From Microbulbifer sediminum (GTDB taxonomy: Bacteria; Pseudomonadota; Gammaproteobacteria; Pseudomonadales; Cellvibrionaceae), in NCBI RefSeq assembly GCF_021729035.1, contig NZ_JAJSAP010000006.1, positions 212,875 through 276,874 on the forward strand: a DNA stretch of 64,000 nucleotides, written 5' to 3'. Numbering within the stretch: the first letter of the stretch is position 1; every line of letters starts with the position of its first letter. A program made the position numbers and the translations under genes. A model generated the notes under the pieces. The model did not search any database. It was not told the DNA's origin and was given only the letters and a program-made list of their open reading frames with translations. This document shows positions 1 through 8,475 of this stretch, one piece after another.

Positions 1-2
1 TG

Positions 3-350
3 ATTTTGGCGCAGAGCCAGGAACTGGTCGCAGCGGGCCGCCAGGCTCTGCAGCAGGGAGGGTGCGAAGTCGATGTGGCCGGCAACAGCTTTGTGGCGGG
101 CACTATGCTGGCGGCGTCCAAGCCTGCCCTGTTGGTGATCGACGTCAGCATTGAGCGTAATAATGCCTTCGGGATCATTGATCACCTGCGATCACGCAAC
201 GAGTATGCGAATGTACGTGTGCTGGTGGTAACCGAGGCGACGGAAAGTGATTCGCAGCGCTGGCTGGATGCGGGCGCGGACGCTGTAATCCAGGGCCCGG
301 GCGACCGCGCCGAACTGGTCGCCAAGGCGAAACTGCTGCTGGAAATATAA
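3..350 (+). CDS. Response-regulator receiver domain, 5' end cut by window edge
   Basis: The reading frame is open to the left edge, so this is the C-terminal part of a longer protein. The visible 115 residues follow a CheY-like receiver pattern: a beta strand (ILAQSQ), a helix, a strand ending in a buried Asp (ALLVIDVS, the likely phospho-acceptor position), then VLVVTEA with the conserved Thr, and a final AGADAVIQGP stretch. The usual Lys of the K-P motif is replaced by Gln-Gly and the acidic pair after strand 1 is not seen, so phosphorylation competence is doubtful. The protein ends with this domain, so any partner domain lies upstream of the window. Family assignment is from pattern only. 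Confidence 0.6.
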   Translation: MLAQSQELVAAGRQALQQGGCEVDVAGNSFVAGTMLAASKPALLVIDVSIERNNAFGIIDHLRSRNEYANVRVLVVTEATESDSQRWLDAGADAVIQGPGDRAELVAKAKLLLEI

Positions 351-360
351 GATCCCCGGT

Positions 361-1941
361 TCAGATGGGTTTGGGAATCAGCATCGATTCCTCTTCCCGT
401 TCTGTCCGGTCGCGCCCGACATCAGGGCAGTGATAGCTTGCGGTGATCTCATCGCCGTTCAGGCTGTCCAGGTGTACATCGAACCCCCACAGGCGGTGGA
501 TATGCCGCAGCACCTCCTTGGTATCCTTGCCCAGGGGGCGGCGGCGATGCTGGGTATGGTGCAGTGTCAAGGAGCGGTCGCCGCGGTTTGCTACCGAAAA
601 CACCTGGATATTGGGCTCGCGGTTGCCCAGGTTGTATTGCCCCGCCAGGTTGGCCCGCAACTGGCGGTATCCGTCTTCGTCGTGAATGGCATTTACCACG
701 ATTTCATTTTCACGGTCGTCATCACTGATACAGAACAGCTTCATATCCCGCATGACCTTGGGGGACAGGAACTGCAGGATGAAGCTCTCATCCTTGAAGT
801 CACGCATGGCAAACTGCAGGGTTTCCGTCCAGTTGGTGCCGGCGATGTCGGGAAACCACTCCCGGTCCTCTTCTGTCGGCGACTCGCATATTCGCCGCAG
901 GTCACTGAAAATACTGAATCCCAGCGTGTACGGGTTGATGCCGTTGTAATAGGGGCTGTCGAACGCCGGCTGGTAGATCACGTTGGTGTGGCTCTGAAGG
1001 AACTCAATCATGAACCCTTCGGTCACGCGCCCGCGCTTGTACAGCTCGGTCAGTAGCGTGTAATGCCAGAAACTGGCCCAGCCTTCGTTCATGACCTGGG
1101 TCTGGCGCTGGGGATAGAAGTACTGCGCGAGCTTGCGGACAATCCGCACCAGTTCACGCTGCCAGTTCTCCAGCAGCGGGGCGTTTTTCTCGATAAAGTA
1201 GAGGATGTTCTCCTGCGGCTCCTCGGGGAAGCGGTGTGGGCTGTTGCCCTCATCGTCCTCTCCCATTCTGGGGATGGTCCGCCACAGGTCGTTCAGCTGG
1301 CGCTGGCGGTATTCCTCGCGCTCTTTCTGGCGCCGCTCCTCCTCGACCGCGGAAATCGGGTAGGGCCGCTTGTAGCGGTCGACGCCGTAGTTCATCAGTG
1401 CGTGGCAGGAATCCAGCACGGCTTCCACCTCGGCCTGGCCGTGGCGCTGCTCACACTCGCGGATATAGTTCTTGGCAAAGATCAGGTAGTCGATGATGCT
1501 GCTGGCATCGGTCCAGGAGCGGAACAGGTAGTTTCCCTTGAAAAATGAGTTGTGGCCGTAGCAGGCGTGCGCAATCACCAGCGCCTGCATGGTCATGGTG
1601 TTCTCTTCCATCAGGTAGGCAATACAGGGATTGGAGTTGATCACAATCTCGTATGCCAGGCCCATCAGGCCGCGCTGGTAGTTATTCTCCACACTGATGA
1701 ATTGCTTGCCGAACGACCAGTGGTTGTAGCCCACCGGCATACCCACCGAGGAGTAGGCGTCCATCATCTGCTCGGAGCTGATTACCTCGATCTGGTTGGG
1801 GTAAGTGTCGAGGCCGAATTCCTCCGCGATCTCGGCAATCGCGCGGTCATATTCCCGGATAAGCTCGAAGGTCCACTCGGAGGAAGTGGATATGGGGCCT
1901 TCGGCCTGTGAATCCGAGGAAGAGCTGAAATGATCGAACAT
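361..1941 (-). CDS. spoVR: SpoVR family protein (YcgB-like)
   Basis: 526 residues. The N-terminal half carries the well-conserved SpoVR block: DTYPNQIEVI, MMDAYSSVGMPVGYNHWSFGK, an ENNYQRG segment and a HACYGHNSFF histidine cluster. These are typical of the family found in spore formers (cortex formation) and in non-sporulating proteobacteria (E. coli YcgB). The molecular activity is not known. The ATG at 1941 overlaps the stop of the upstream yeaH-like gene by one base (TAATG), indicating translational coupling. I chose it over a further 90 codons of in-frame sequence that is merely the shadow of yeaH. With yeaH and prkA it forms a three-gene stress/stationary-phase operon. Confidence 0.93.
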   Translation of the reverse strand: MFDHFSSSSDSQAEGPISTSSEWTFELIREYDRAIAEIAEEFGLDTYPNQIEVISSEQMMDAYSSVGMPVGYNHWSFGKQFISVENNYQRGLMGLAYEIVINSNPCIAYLMEENTMTMQALVIAHACYGHNSFFKGNYLFRSWTDASSIIDYLIFAKNYIRECEQRHGQAEVEAVLDSCHALMNYGVDRYKRPYPISAVEEERRQKEREEYRQRQLNDLWRTIPRMGEDDEGNSPHRFPEEPQENILYFIEKNAPLLENWQRELVRIVRKLAQYFYPQRQTQVMNEGWASFWHYTLLTELYKRGRVTEGFMIEFLQSHTNVIYQPAFDSPYYNGINPYTLGFSIFSDLRRICESPTEEDREWFPDIAGTNWTETLQFAMRDFKDESFILQFLSPKVMRDMKLFCISDDDRENEIVVNAIHDEDGYRQLRANLAGQYNLGNREPNIQVFSVANRGDRSLTLHHTQHRRRPLGKDTKEVLRHIHRLWGFDVHLDSLNGDEITASYHCPDVGRDRTEREEESMLIPKPI

Positions 1942-3221
1942 TACGCGCTCACCTTCTGGCTGAACAACTGGCGGAATACCGGGTAAATATCCTGTACATC
2001 GACAATCTGCTCCATGGCGAAATGCTCGGGGAACAGGGCCTTGACGCTCTCGTACTCCTCCCACAGCGCCTGGTGGTCCCTGGGCGTGATCTCCACGTAC
2101 GAGTAGTACTGCACGTGCGGCATGATGTCGTCGATGAGGATCTTGTGGCAGGTACTGGAATCGTCGTTCCAGTTGTCCCCATCGGAGGCCTGGGCACCGT
2201 AGATGTTCCACTCACTGGCCGGGTAGCGCTCGCGCATGACCGTGCGCATCAGCTTGAGGGCACTGGAAACGATGGTGCCACCGGTCTCCCGTGAGTAGAA
2301 AAATTCCTCCTCGTCTACTTCCTTGGCACTGGTGTGGTGGCGGATGAAAACCACCTCGGTGTATTCATAACTGCGCTGCAGGAACAGGTAGAGAAGCAGG
2401 AAGAAGCGCTTGGCCATGTCCTTGGTGGCCTGGTTCATGGATCCGGAGACATCCATGAGGCAGAACATCACAGCGCGGGAGCGCGGGCGCGGTTGCTTGA
2501 TCAGCAGGTTGTACTTGAGGTCGAAGTCATCGAGGAAAGGGACTCGCTTCACGCGGCTGCGCAGGTCGGCGATTTCGCGCTGCAACAGGTCGATGCGGCG
2601 CTGGTCTCGCAGGGTGACATCCTTGCTTTGTTCCTGCTCAAGCTCCTCTTCCAGCAGGTGGAGATTGCGGCGCTTGCTGCCGGTCAGGGCGATGCGCCGG
2701 GCGTGAGCCGCCTTTAGCGACCGGACCACGTTCAGCCGGCCGGGCGTACCCTCATTGCTGATGCCGGCGCGCACAACCTGGAAAGACTCGTTGCCAGCAA
2801 GGCGTCGCTTGACCATATTGGGCAGCTGGAGTCCCTCGAACATAAAGTCGAGGAATTCCTCCTGCGAAATCTGGAACACGAACTCGTCCATGCCCTCGCC
2901 GCTGTCACTGGCGTTGCCACCGCCACCGCCGGAACCGGATTGCTGCCCCTGCCGCGGGATGCGGTCCCCGGTGGAGAATTGCTTGTTGCCCGGCAACACG
3001 CGATCGACATGGCCACCGGGACCGTGGGAGAAGACAGGCTCGCTAATATCCCGGGTGGGGATGCTGATGCGCTCGCCCTTCTCCATATCGGTGATGGAGC
3101 GACTGTTCATCGCCTCGCCGACAGCCTTCTTGATATGCGCTTTATAGCGCTGCAGGAAACGCTGCCGGTTCACCGTGCTCTTGTTTTTACCGTTGAGCCG
3201 ACGGTCGATGATGTAGCTCAT
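1941..3221 (-). CDS. yeaH: YeaH/YhbH family protein (DUF444), VWA-like
   Basis: 426 residues, the size of E. coli YeaH. The N-terminus ([20 protein letters not shown]) is the family hallmark. The middle is basic and coiled-coil prone, with a glycine-rich patch near residue 100. The C-terminal half holds a von Willebrand A fold with a MIDAS-like DVSGSM motif (about residue 255) and a [12 protein letters not shown] segment. YeaH is genetically and physically linked to the PrkA kinase YeaG in enterobacteria, and the same pairing is seen here with 16 bases between the two genes. Its stop overlaps the spoVR start. No enzymatic function is established for the family. Confidence 0.92.
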   Translation of the reverse strand: MSYIIDRRLNGKNKSTVNRQRFLQRYKAHIKKAVGEAMNSRSITDMEKGERISIPTRDISEPVFSHGPGGHVDRVLPGNKQFSTGDRIPRQGQQSGSGGGGGNASDSGEGMDEFVFQISQEEFLDFMFEGLQLPNMVKRRLAGNESFQVVRAGISNEGTPGRLNVVRSLKAAHARRIALTGSKRRNLHLLEEELEQEQSKDVTLRDQRRIDLLQREIADLRSRVKRVPFLDDFDLKYNLLIKQPRPRSRAVMFCLMDVSGSMNQATKDMAKRFFLLLYLFLQRSYEYTEVVFIRHHTSAKEVDEEEFFYSRETGGTIVSSALKLMRTVMRERYPASEWNIYGAQASDGDNWNDDSSTCHKILIDDIMPHVQYYSYVEITPRDHQALWEEYESVKALFPEHFAMEQIVDVQDIYPVFRQLFSQKVSA

Positions 3222-3237
3222 AAACCCCTACAGCCGG

Positions 3238-5163
3238 TTACTGCGATTTGCGTACCCGCAGGTACCACTCCGATAACAGCCGAACCTGTTTCTCGGTATA
3301 ACCCCGTTCCACCATGCGATCGACAAAGTCGGCGTGCTTCTTCTTGTCGTCCGCAGAAGCCTTGGTGTTGAAGGAGATAACCGGGAGCAGGTCCTCGGTA
3401 TTGGAGAACATTTTCTTCTCGATCACTGCGCGCAGCTTTTCATAGGAGCGCCAGTCCGGGTTTTTGCCCTGGTTGTTGGCGCGGGCGCGCAGCACGAAGT
3501 TGACGATCTCGTTGCGGAAGTCTTTCGGGTTGGAGATGCCGGCGGGCTTCTCGGTCTTTTCCAGTTCCTCGTTCAGTGCGCCGCGGTCGAGAATCTCGCC
3601 GGTCTCCGGGTCGCGGTACTCCTGGTCCTGGATCCAGAAATCGGCGTAGGTGACGTAGCGATCAAACAGGTTCTGGCCATATTCGGCGTAGGACTCCAGG
3701 TAGGCGGTCTGGATTTCCTTGCCGATAAACTCCACATAGCGCGGTGCCAGGTATTCCTTGATAAAGCCCAGGTACTTCTCCTGGTATTCGGGCGGGAACT
3801 GCTCCTGTTCGATCTGCTGCTCCAGCACATAGAGCAGGTGTACCGGGTTGGCGGCCACCTCGGTGGCGTCGAAATTGAATACCTTGGACAGGATCTTGAA
3901 CGCGAAACGGGTGGAAAGGCCGTTCATGCCCTCGTCCACACCTGCGTTGTCCCGGTATTCCTGAATGGTTTTCGCCTTCGGGTCGGTGTCCTTCAGGTTC
4001 TCACCGTCGTAGATGCGCATCTTGGAGTAGATGCTCGAGTTCTCCGGGTTTTTCATCCGCGATAGCACCGAGAACTGCGCCAGCATGCGCAGTGTATCCG
4101 GCGCGCAGGGGGCCCGGGAGAGCGAGCTGTTCTCAAGCAGCTTCTCGTAGATCTTGATCTCTTCCTGAACCCGCACGCAGTATGGCACCTTGACGATATA
4201 GATGCGGTCGAGGAACGCCTCGTTGTTGCGGTTGTTACGGAAGGACTGCCACTCCGATTCGTTGGAGTGGGCGAGAATCACGCCATTGAAGGGAATGGAC
4301 CCCAGGCCCTCGGTGCTGTTGTAGTTACCTTCCTGGGTTGCAGTCAGCAGCGGGTGCAGCACCTTGATCGGCGCCTTGAACATCTCCACAAACTCCATCA
4401 GGCCCTGATTGGCCCGGCACAGGCTGCCGGAAAAGCTGTAGGCATCTGGATCGTTCTGGGGGTAGTCCTCGAGCTTGCGGATATCCACCTTGCCCACCAG
4501 GGAGGAAATGTCCTGGTTGTTTTCATCGCCCGGCTCGGTCTTGGAGATCGCCACCTGGTCGAGGATTGAGGGCCGCACCTTCACTACCCGGAACTTGCTG
4601 ATATCACCCTCGTACTCGTGCAGGCGTTTCATCGCCCAGGGAGACATGATGGTATTCACGTAACGGCGGGGGATGCCGTAATCCTCCTCAAGAATCTGCC
4701 CGTCCTCTTCGGGGGAAAAGAGGCTGAGAGGCGATTCGAATACCGGTGAGCCCTTGATGGCGTAAATCGGAATCTTCTCCATCAGCGCCTTGAGCCGCTC
4801 CGCCAGGGAGGACTTGCCGCCACCCACTGGACCGAGCAGGTAGAGTATCTGTTTCTTCTCCTCAAGGCCCTGCGCCGCATGGCGGAAGAAGGACACGATC
4901 TGTTCGATGGCTTCCTCCATGCCGTAGAATTCACTGAAGGCCGCGTAACGCTTGATCACCTTGTTGGAAAAGATACGCGACAGGCGTGGATCGCGGGAGG
5001 TGTCGATCAGCTCTGCCTCGCCGATTGCCATCAGCATGCGCTCCGCCGGGGAGGCATAGGCGCTGGGGTCTGCCTTGCACAGCTCCAGGTAGTCCTGGAT
5101 GCTGAGCTCCTCTTCCTGGATCGACTCGTACCTTTCCTGGTAATGGTTGAAAATCGTGTTCAT
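3238..5163 (-). CDS. prkA: PrkA-family serine protein kinase (YeaG-like)
   Basis: 641 residues, close to E. coli YeaG (about 644). An N-terminal AAA-like ATPase domain carries the Walker A motif LLGPVGGGKSS (about residue 105). The C-terminal PrkA domain has the conserved RFAFKILSKVFNFD segment. PrkA proteins are described as Ser/Thr kinases and, more recently, as AAA+ ATP-dependent proteases, so the exact activity is unsettled. The start ATG at 5163 has a clear ribosome site (AGGGAG, 7 bases upstream). A longer frame exists but lacks family similarity. It is the first gene of the prkA-yeaH-spoVR operon, which responds to starvation or stationary phase in other gammaproteobacteria. Confidence 0.94.
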   Translation of the reverse strand: MNTIFNHYQERYESIQEEELSIQDYLELCKADPSAYASPAERMLMAIGEAELIDTSRDPRLSRIFSNKVIKRYAAFSEFYGMEEAIEQIVSFFRHAAQGLEEKKQILYLLGPVGGGKSSLAERLKALMEKIPIYAIKGSPVFESPLSLFSPEEDGQILEEDYGIPRRYVNTIMSPWAMKRLHEYEGDISKFRVVKVRPSILDQVAISKTEPGDENNQDISSLVGKVDIRKLEDYPQNDPDAYSFSGSLCRANQGLMEFVEMFKAPIKVLHPLLTATQEGNYNSTEGLGSIPFNGVILAHSNESEWQSFRNNRNNEAFLDRIYIVKVPYCVRVQEEIKIYEKLLENSSLSRAPCAPDTLRMLAQFSVLSRMKNPENSSIYSKMRIYDGENLKDTDPKAKTIQEYRDNAGVDEGMNGLSTRFAFKILSKVFNFDATEVAANPVHLLYVLEQQIEQEQFPPEYQEKYLGFIKEYLAPRYVEFIGKEIQTAYLESYAEYGQNLFDRYVTYADFWIQDQEYRDPETGEILDRGALNEELEKTEKPAGISNPKDFRNEIVNFVLRARANNQGKNPDWRSYEKLRAVIEKKMFSNTEDLLPVISFNTKASADDKKKHADFVDRMVERGYTEKQVRLLSEWYLRVRKSQ

Positions 5164-5531
5164 TAACAACTCCCTGTAGCGTGTCGGGCGACCTTCGTGT
5201 TCCAGTCGGGGCTCGGGCTCGCGGGATACTGCGCCGGTGGTGACCAGGCCATGGACTGTCGGCGAGATGGTGGCGCCCTGGGGCGACACTGGTGCTGAAT
5301 CGCGCTGGTGCGCTTAAAGCAAAATCTATCTTTATTTCCGGTCCCGAGATGACCGGGCGGCGCTGCCGGGACGCGCCGGGCGAGGAAAATCACTTTTTGC
5401 TCTCGCTTTTCCAGCATAGCTCCCCCTTAAAGGGAGACGCCGGAGAGACCCCAATACAGGTTGAAACAGGCGGCAGTTTTGCGCTCTACTTACGCCCTTT
5501 CCCAAGAACTGAAAAACTAAGGGCCAGACCC
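5164..5531. other. Divergent intergenic region between prkA and galE
   Basis: 368 bases without a convincing gene. Open frames here are N-terminal extensions of prkA and galE with no recognisable protein sequence. The region must contain the prkA promoter (leftward) and the galE promoter (rightward). I see no strong -35/-10 pair for either. A ribosome site (AAGGG) lies 8 bases before the galE ATG. Confidence 0.5.
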
Positions 5532-6557
5532 ATGGCAATACTTGTGACCGGCGGGGCCGGCTACATTGGCACCCATACCTGTGTGGAGTTGATCAGTGCT
5601 GGCTTCGAGCCAGTGGTGCTGGACAATCTCTGCAACAGTAGCGAAGCCGCCCTGCAACGGGTCGAGGCCATTACTGGCCAGTCAGTTAGTTTCCATCGCG
5701 GCGATATCGCCGATGCAGCAGTGTTGCGGGAAATTTTTTCCCGTTACCAGATCGACGCGGTGATTCATTTTGCCGGCCTGAAGGCTGTGGGTGAGTCCGT
5801 GGCACAGCCCCTGCGCTATTACGAGAATAATGTTGCGGGCACTTTGGCTCTCTGTCGGGTCATGGAGGAGTTCGGCGTCAGGCAACTGATTTTCAGCTCC
5901 TCGGCGACGGTGTACGGGGATCCAGCCAGTGTACCGATCCGCGAGGACTTCCCCACCGGCGCCACCAATCCCTACGGTGCCAGCAAATTGATGGTGGAAG
6001 ACATTATGCGCGACCTGTGCGCGGCCCCTGATGCGGGCTGGAAGGTCAGCCTGTTGCGCTATTTCAATCCGATCGGTGCCCACGAGAGCGGTAGTATCGG
6101 TGAAGACCCCCAGGGTATTCCCAACAACCTACTGCCCTATGTGGCCCAGGTGGCAGTGGGGCGCCTGCCCGAGCTGCTGGTGTTCGGCGACGATTACCCG
6201 ACTGTGGATGGCACTGGCGTACGGGACTATATCCACGTTGTGGACCTGGCCCGCGGCCACGTAGCGGCATTGGAGAAGCTGGGGCGCACGGACACAGGCA
6301 GCGGCTGTTACACCTATAATCTGGGGACCGGGCGGGGCAGCTCCGTACTGGAAATCGTCCGTGCCTTCGAGCAGGCTTCCGGTCGCCCGATTCCGTTCAA
6401 GGTGGCGCCGCGCCGCCCCGGCGATATCGCCGAATGCTATGCCGACCCTACAACGGCTGAGCTCGAACTGGGCTGGAGGGCGGAATATGGCCTGCAGCGT
6501 ATGGTGGAGGATACCTGGCGCTGGCAGTCGCAGAATCCGCTGGGTTACAAGGGCTGA
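5532..6557 (+). CDS. galE: UDP-glucose 4-epimerase
   Basis: 341 residues, matching E. coli GalE (338). Extended short-chain dehydrogenase fold: N-terminal NAD-binding GGAGYIGTH at residues 7-15, the [11 protein letters not shown] segment with the catalytic Ser/Thr region, and the YxxxK pair in [12 protein letters not shown]. It interconverts UDP-glucose and UDP-galactose, supplying UDP-galactose for LPS or exopolysaccharide. The start at 5532 follows an AAGGG ribosome site; an 80-codon upstream extension has no family similarity. It stands alone, with no other Leloir genes visible nearby. Confidence 0.96.
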   Translation: MAILVTGGAGYIGTHTCVELISAGFEPVVLDNLCNSSEAALQRVEAITGQSVSFHRGDIADAAVLREIFSRYQIDAVIHFAGLKAVGESVAQPLRYYENNVAGTLALCRVMEEFGVRQLIFSSSATVYGDPASVPIREDFPTGATNPYGASKLMVEDIMRDLCAAPDAGWKVSLLRYFNPIGAHESGSIGEDPQGIPNNLLPYVAQVAVGRLPELLVFGDDYPTVDGTGVRDYIHVVDLARGHVAALEKLGRTDTGSGCYTYNLGTGRGSSVLEIVRAFEQASGRPIPFKVAPRRPGDIAECYADPTTAELELGWRAEYGLQRMVEDTWRWQSQNPLGYKG

Positions 6558-6575
6558 CTTTGGCTGAAAGGGGCA

Positions 6576-6598
6576 CCCACGTCTGGACAGGTCGTGGG
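6576..6598. terminator. Possible hairpin between convergent galE and capA-like gene
   Basis: A 6-bp perfect stem (CCCACG / CGTGGG) with an 11-base loop lies in the 44-base gap between two converging genes. There is no T-run on either side, so it is only a weak terminator candidate. Confidence 0.3.
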
Positions 6599-6601
6599 CT
6601 G

Positions 6602-7693
6602 CTACCAGTCCAGGAAAAAACTGGCGTCCCCCGCGCCCGGCCGAAAATGACATCCGAAAGCACTGTATTCCCGCTCCAGCTCTTCCCTGAGCCATTGCCG
6701 GTTCGCGTCTGAAGCTCGCTCCAAGCGCAGCCGCCGTGACCGGAATGGGATCAGTTCGAGCGATAACAGCTGCCCACCTTCACCGAGTTCCACGCAGTAG
6801 AGAAGCCGCAGGTCCGGCCGGAACTCCTCCTGGCCACCGATACCCTCGTAGTCGTTGATCAGGTCACCGCAGCCATACAGGATGGGCCTGTTGCGATAGA
6901 CCTCAATTGCTTTCGGGTGATGGGAAGAGTGCCCACACACCATATCGACACCGCCGTTTATCAGCCGGTGGGCAAAATGTTGCTGCTCTGTCGGTACCGC
7001 GTGACCCCAGTTACCACCCCAGTGTATTGACACCATCGCGATATCACCGGGCTGCCGGATTGTGTCGATCCGGTGAGCAATATTGTCAGCCGTCTCAGCT
7101 GACAGTTGGTCTGCACGGCATACCCCGGCCTTGCCAGTGTTGGCCGCCCAGACAGGGGGAATGCCGCTGCTGCCGTGACCACACGCAAATACCAGTAATC
7201 TCTGCGCTCCACACTTGGCGGTAACCGCGGTGCAGGCATCCCCTCTAGTTTCGCCGGCGCCAGCTGTCTTAATCCCTGCCTTATGGAGACAGGCCAGTGT
7301 CTCAGTCAGTCCCGCGTAGCCCCAGTCAAGCACGTGGTTGTTGGCAAGCGTACAGACATCGATACCCGCGACGGTAAGGCAATCCAGGTTGCGGGGGTGC
7401 ATCCGGTAGTGAATTCCCTTGCCGGGCCAGCAGTCGTCACTGCCAGTGATGGCGGTTTCGAGGTTGATGATGCGAAGGTCTGGGCTGCGGGCGTCCATCA
7501 TCGCAAGGGCGTCACCCCAGATGTATTCCGGTGCCACCGGCGTTGAGATGCGGCCACTGCGATTCTCCGCGAGAACTACATAGTCACAGGCGGACCGAAG
7601 CCACGATTCATAAATCTGGGGATTGCCGGCCCCCGGTAGTATCTGATCGACCCCCCGCCCGGTCATTACATCACCGCCGATTATGAGTTTCAT
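6602..7693 (-). CDS. CapA-family poly-gamma-glutamate synthesis-type phosphoesterase
   Basis: 363 residues of the CapA (PGA_cap) branch of the metallophosphoesterase superfamily. Visible motifs: GGDVMTGRGVDQ at the start (metal-binding Asp), NLETAI, TLANNHVLDWG (metal-binding Asn-His), SIHWGGNW, and GHSSHHPKAIEVY near the C-terminus. CapA proteins take part in poly-gamma-glutamate capsule synthesis in Bacillus, but many proteobacterial members sit without capB/capC and their role is unclear. That applies here: no capB/C is visible. I chose the ATG at 7693 because GDVMTGRG starts there in the family; the ribosome site is weak. It lies at the edge of the AT-rich island, on the same strand as the peptide precursor gene. 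Confidence 0.85.
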   Translation of the reverse strand: MKLIIGGDVMTGRGVDQILPGAGNPQIYESWLRSACDYVVLAENRSGRISTPVAPEYIWGDALAMMDARSPDLRIINLETAITGSDDCWPGKGIHYRMHPRNLDCLTVAGIDVCTLANNHVLDWGYAGLTETLACLHKAGIKTAGAGETRGDACTAVTAKCGAQRLLVFACGHGSSGIPPVWAANTGKAGVCRADQLSAETADNIAHRIDTIRQPGDIAMVSIHWGGNWGHAVPTEQQHFAHRLINGGVDMVCGHSSHHPKAIEVYRNRPILYGCGDLINDYEGIGGQEEFRPDLRLLYCVELGEGGQLLSLELIPFRSRRLRLERASDANRQWLREELEREYSAFGCHFRPGAGDASFFLDW

Positions 7694-7937
7694 ATTCGAA
7701 CGAGCACCTAGACTCGGTAATCCATCGAATAACACAAAGTGTAGTGCGCGATTTACGAGAAGATCGACCTAAAGCATGCTTTTTTGTAGCAGACGCGAGA
7801 AGAATTGTGACTAAAAACGAAATTGGAAAGGAGATTTGAGGTAAGAAACAAAAAGATAATTTCTCAACTGGCCACTGGAAGTAACTATTTTAAGTATTAG
7901 GGGGTCAATGCGATCTCAGACAAAGATATGTAACGAA

Positions 7938-7955
7938 GGGGCGGAAAGCCGCCCC
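7938..7955 (-). terminator. Hairpin after the graspetide precursor gene
   Basis: A perfect 7-bp GC stem (GGGGCGG / CCGCCCC) with a 4-base loop starts 6 bases beyond the precursor stop codon, read leftward. The tail is only moderately T-rich (TTCGTTAC). It probably ends the short precursor transcript, or protects it, and would insulate it from the capA-like gene downstream. Confidence 0.5.
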
Positions 7956-7961
7956 TAAAAC

Positions 7962-8126
7962 TTAATTTAATCTTTCGTACTTGGGTTCCCACTGGTCGGG
8001 GGTAGGTGAAGTCCCCGCACCAACAGCTGCCGCTTCGTCTTTACTCAGCTCACGAGCAAGCTTCCGACCGAGAAGAATCTTTTCTTGCTTATTTTGGTTA
8101 CGAACTTCTTCTTTCTTATTTTTCAT
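7962..8126 (-). CDS. Candidate graspetide (omega-ester peptide) precursor
   Basis: 54-residue ORF read directly from the minus strand. The start ATG is preceded by AAAGG at a 7-base spacing. The leader is highly charged and Lys/Gln-rich (MKNKKEEVRNQNKQEK), then has an amphipathic stretch (ILLGRKLAREL) that could be the ligase recognition helix. It continues LSKDEAAAVGAG, which matches the double-glycine leader pattern (Leu -12, Ser -11, Glu -8, Val -4, Gly -1) except for Ala at -2. The remaining 16 residues, TSPTPDQWEPKYERLN, are the likely core. They hold Thr/Ser/Lys donors (T39, S40, T42, K49) and acidic acceptors (D44, E47, E51), as needed for ester or amide crosslinks. It is divergent from an MvdC/MvdD-type ligase. 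Recognition is by composition and context, so function is inferred. Confidence 0.8.
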   Translation of the reverse strand: MKNKKEEVRNQNKQEKILLGRKLARELSKDEAAAVGAGTSPTPDQWEPKYERLN

Positions 8127-8475
8127 GCTTTTACCTTTTAAAGTATTAGTTGGTTCGTTACTTATGTACTACTAAAAGTGCCTGAACGAAATGCCGAGGC
8201 CCAATTACGCTAAGCTCAAAAAATTTAAATGGCAACCCTACCCCTGGCTATAAATATTTTTTGTTTTCGGCTTTGAGATGCTGGTCACAATTGCACGCCG
8301 ATTACACGCTATTACATTCTATTTTAATTGCATTGCAAGCAAAGATTTTCCATTCAAAGCTGACTTTATGAGAATAGAAATCCTGCCGCGAATCGGGTAT
8401 AAATCATAAAAGCACTTTTATTACACCTAAAGAGCTAAAGAGTCTCCAAATAAAAATAAATAACAGGTTCGAGCT
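8127..8475. other. AT-rich divergent control region of the graspetide locus
   Basis: 349 bases between the precursor (leftward) and the ligase (rightward) with no credible gene. It holds a TATAAA at 8398-8403 that could be the -10 box of the ligase operon, with no good -35. On the minus strand TTGCCA (8230-8235) lies 17 bases from a poor -10 (8207-8212) that could serve the precursor. Tandem 10-base repeats lie at 8301-8330 (ATTACACGCT, ATTACATTCT, ATTTTAATTG). Both promoters are tentative. Confidence 0.45.

Noticed and set aside
5292..5531. 80-codon N-terminal extension of GalE
   Set aside because: The GalE family starts at the Rossmann motif near residue 3; the extension has no similarity and a good ribosome site precedes 5532.
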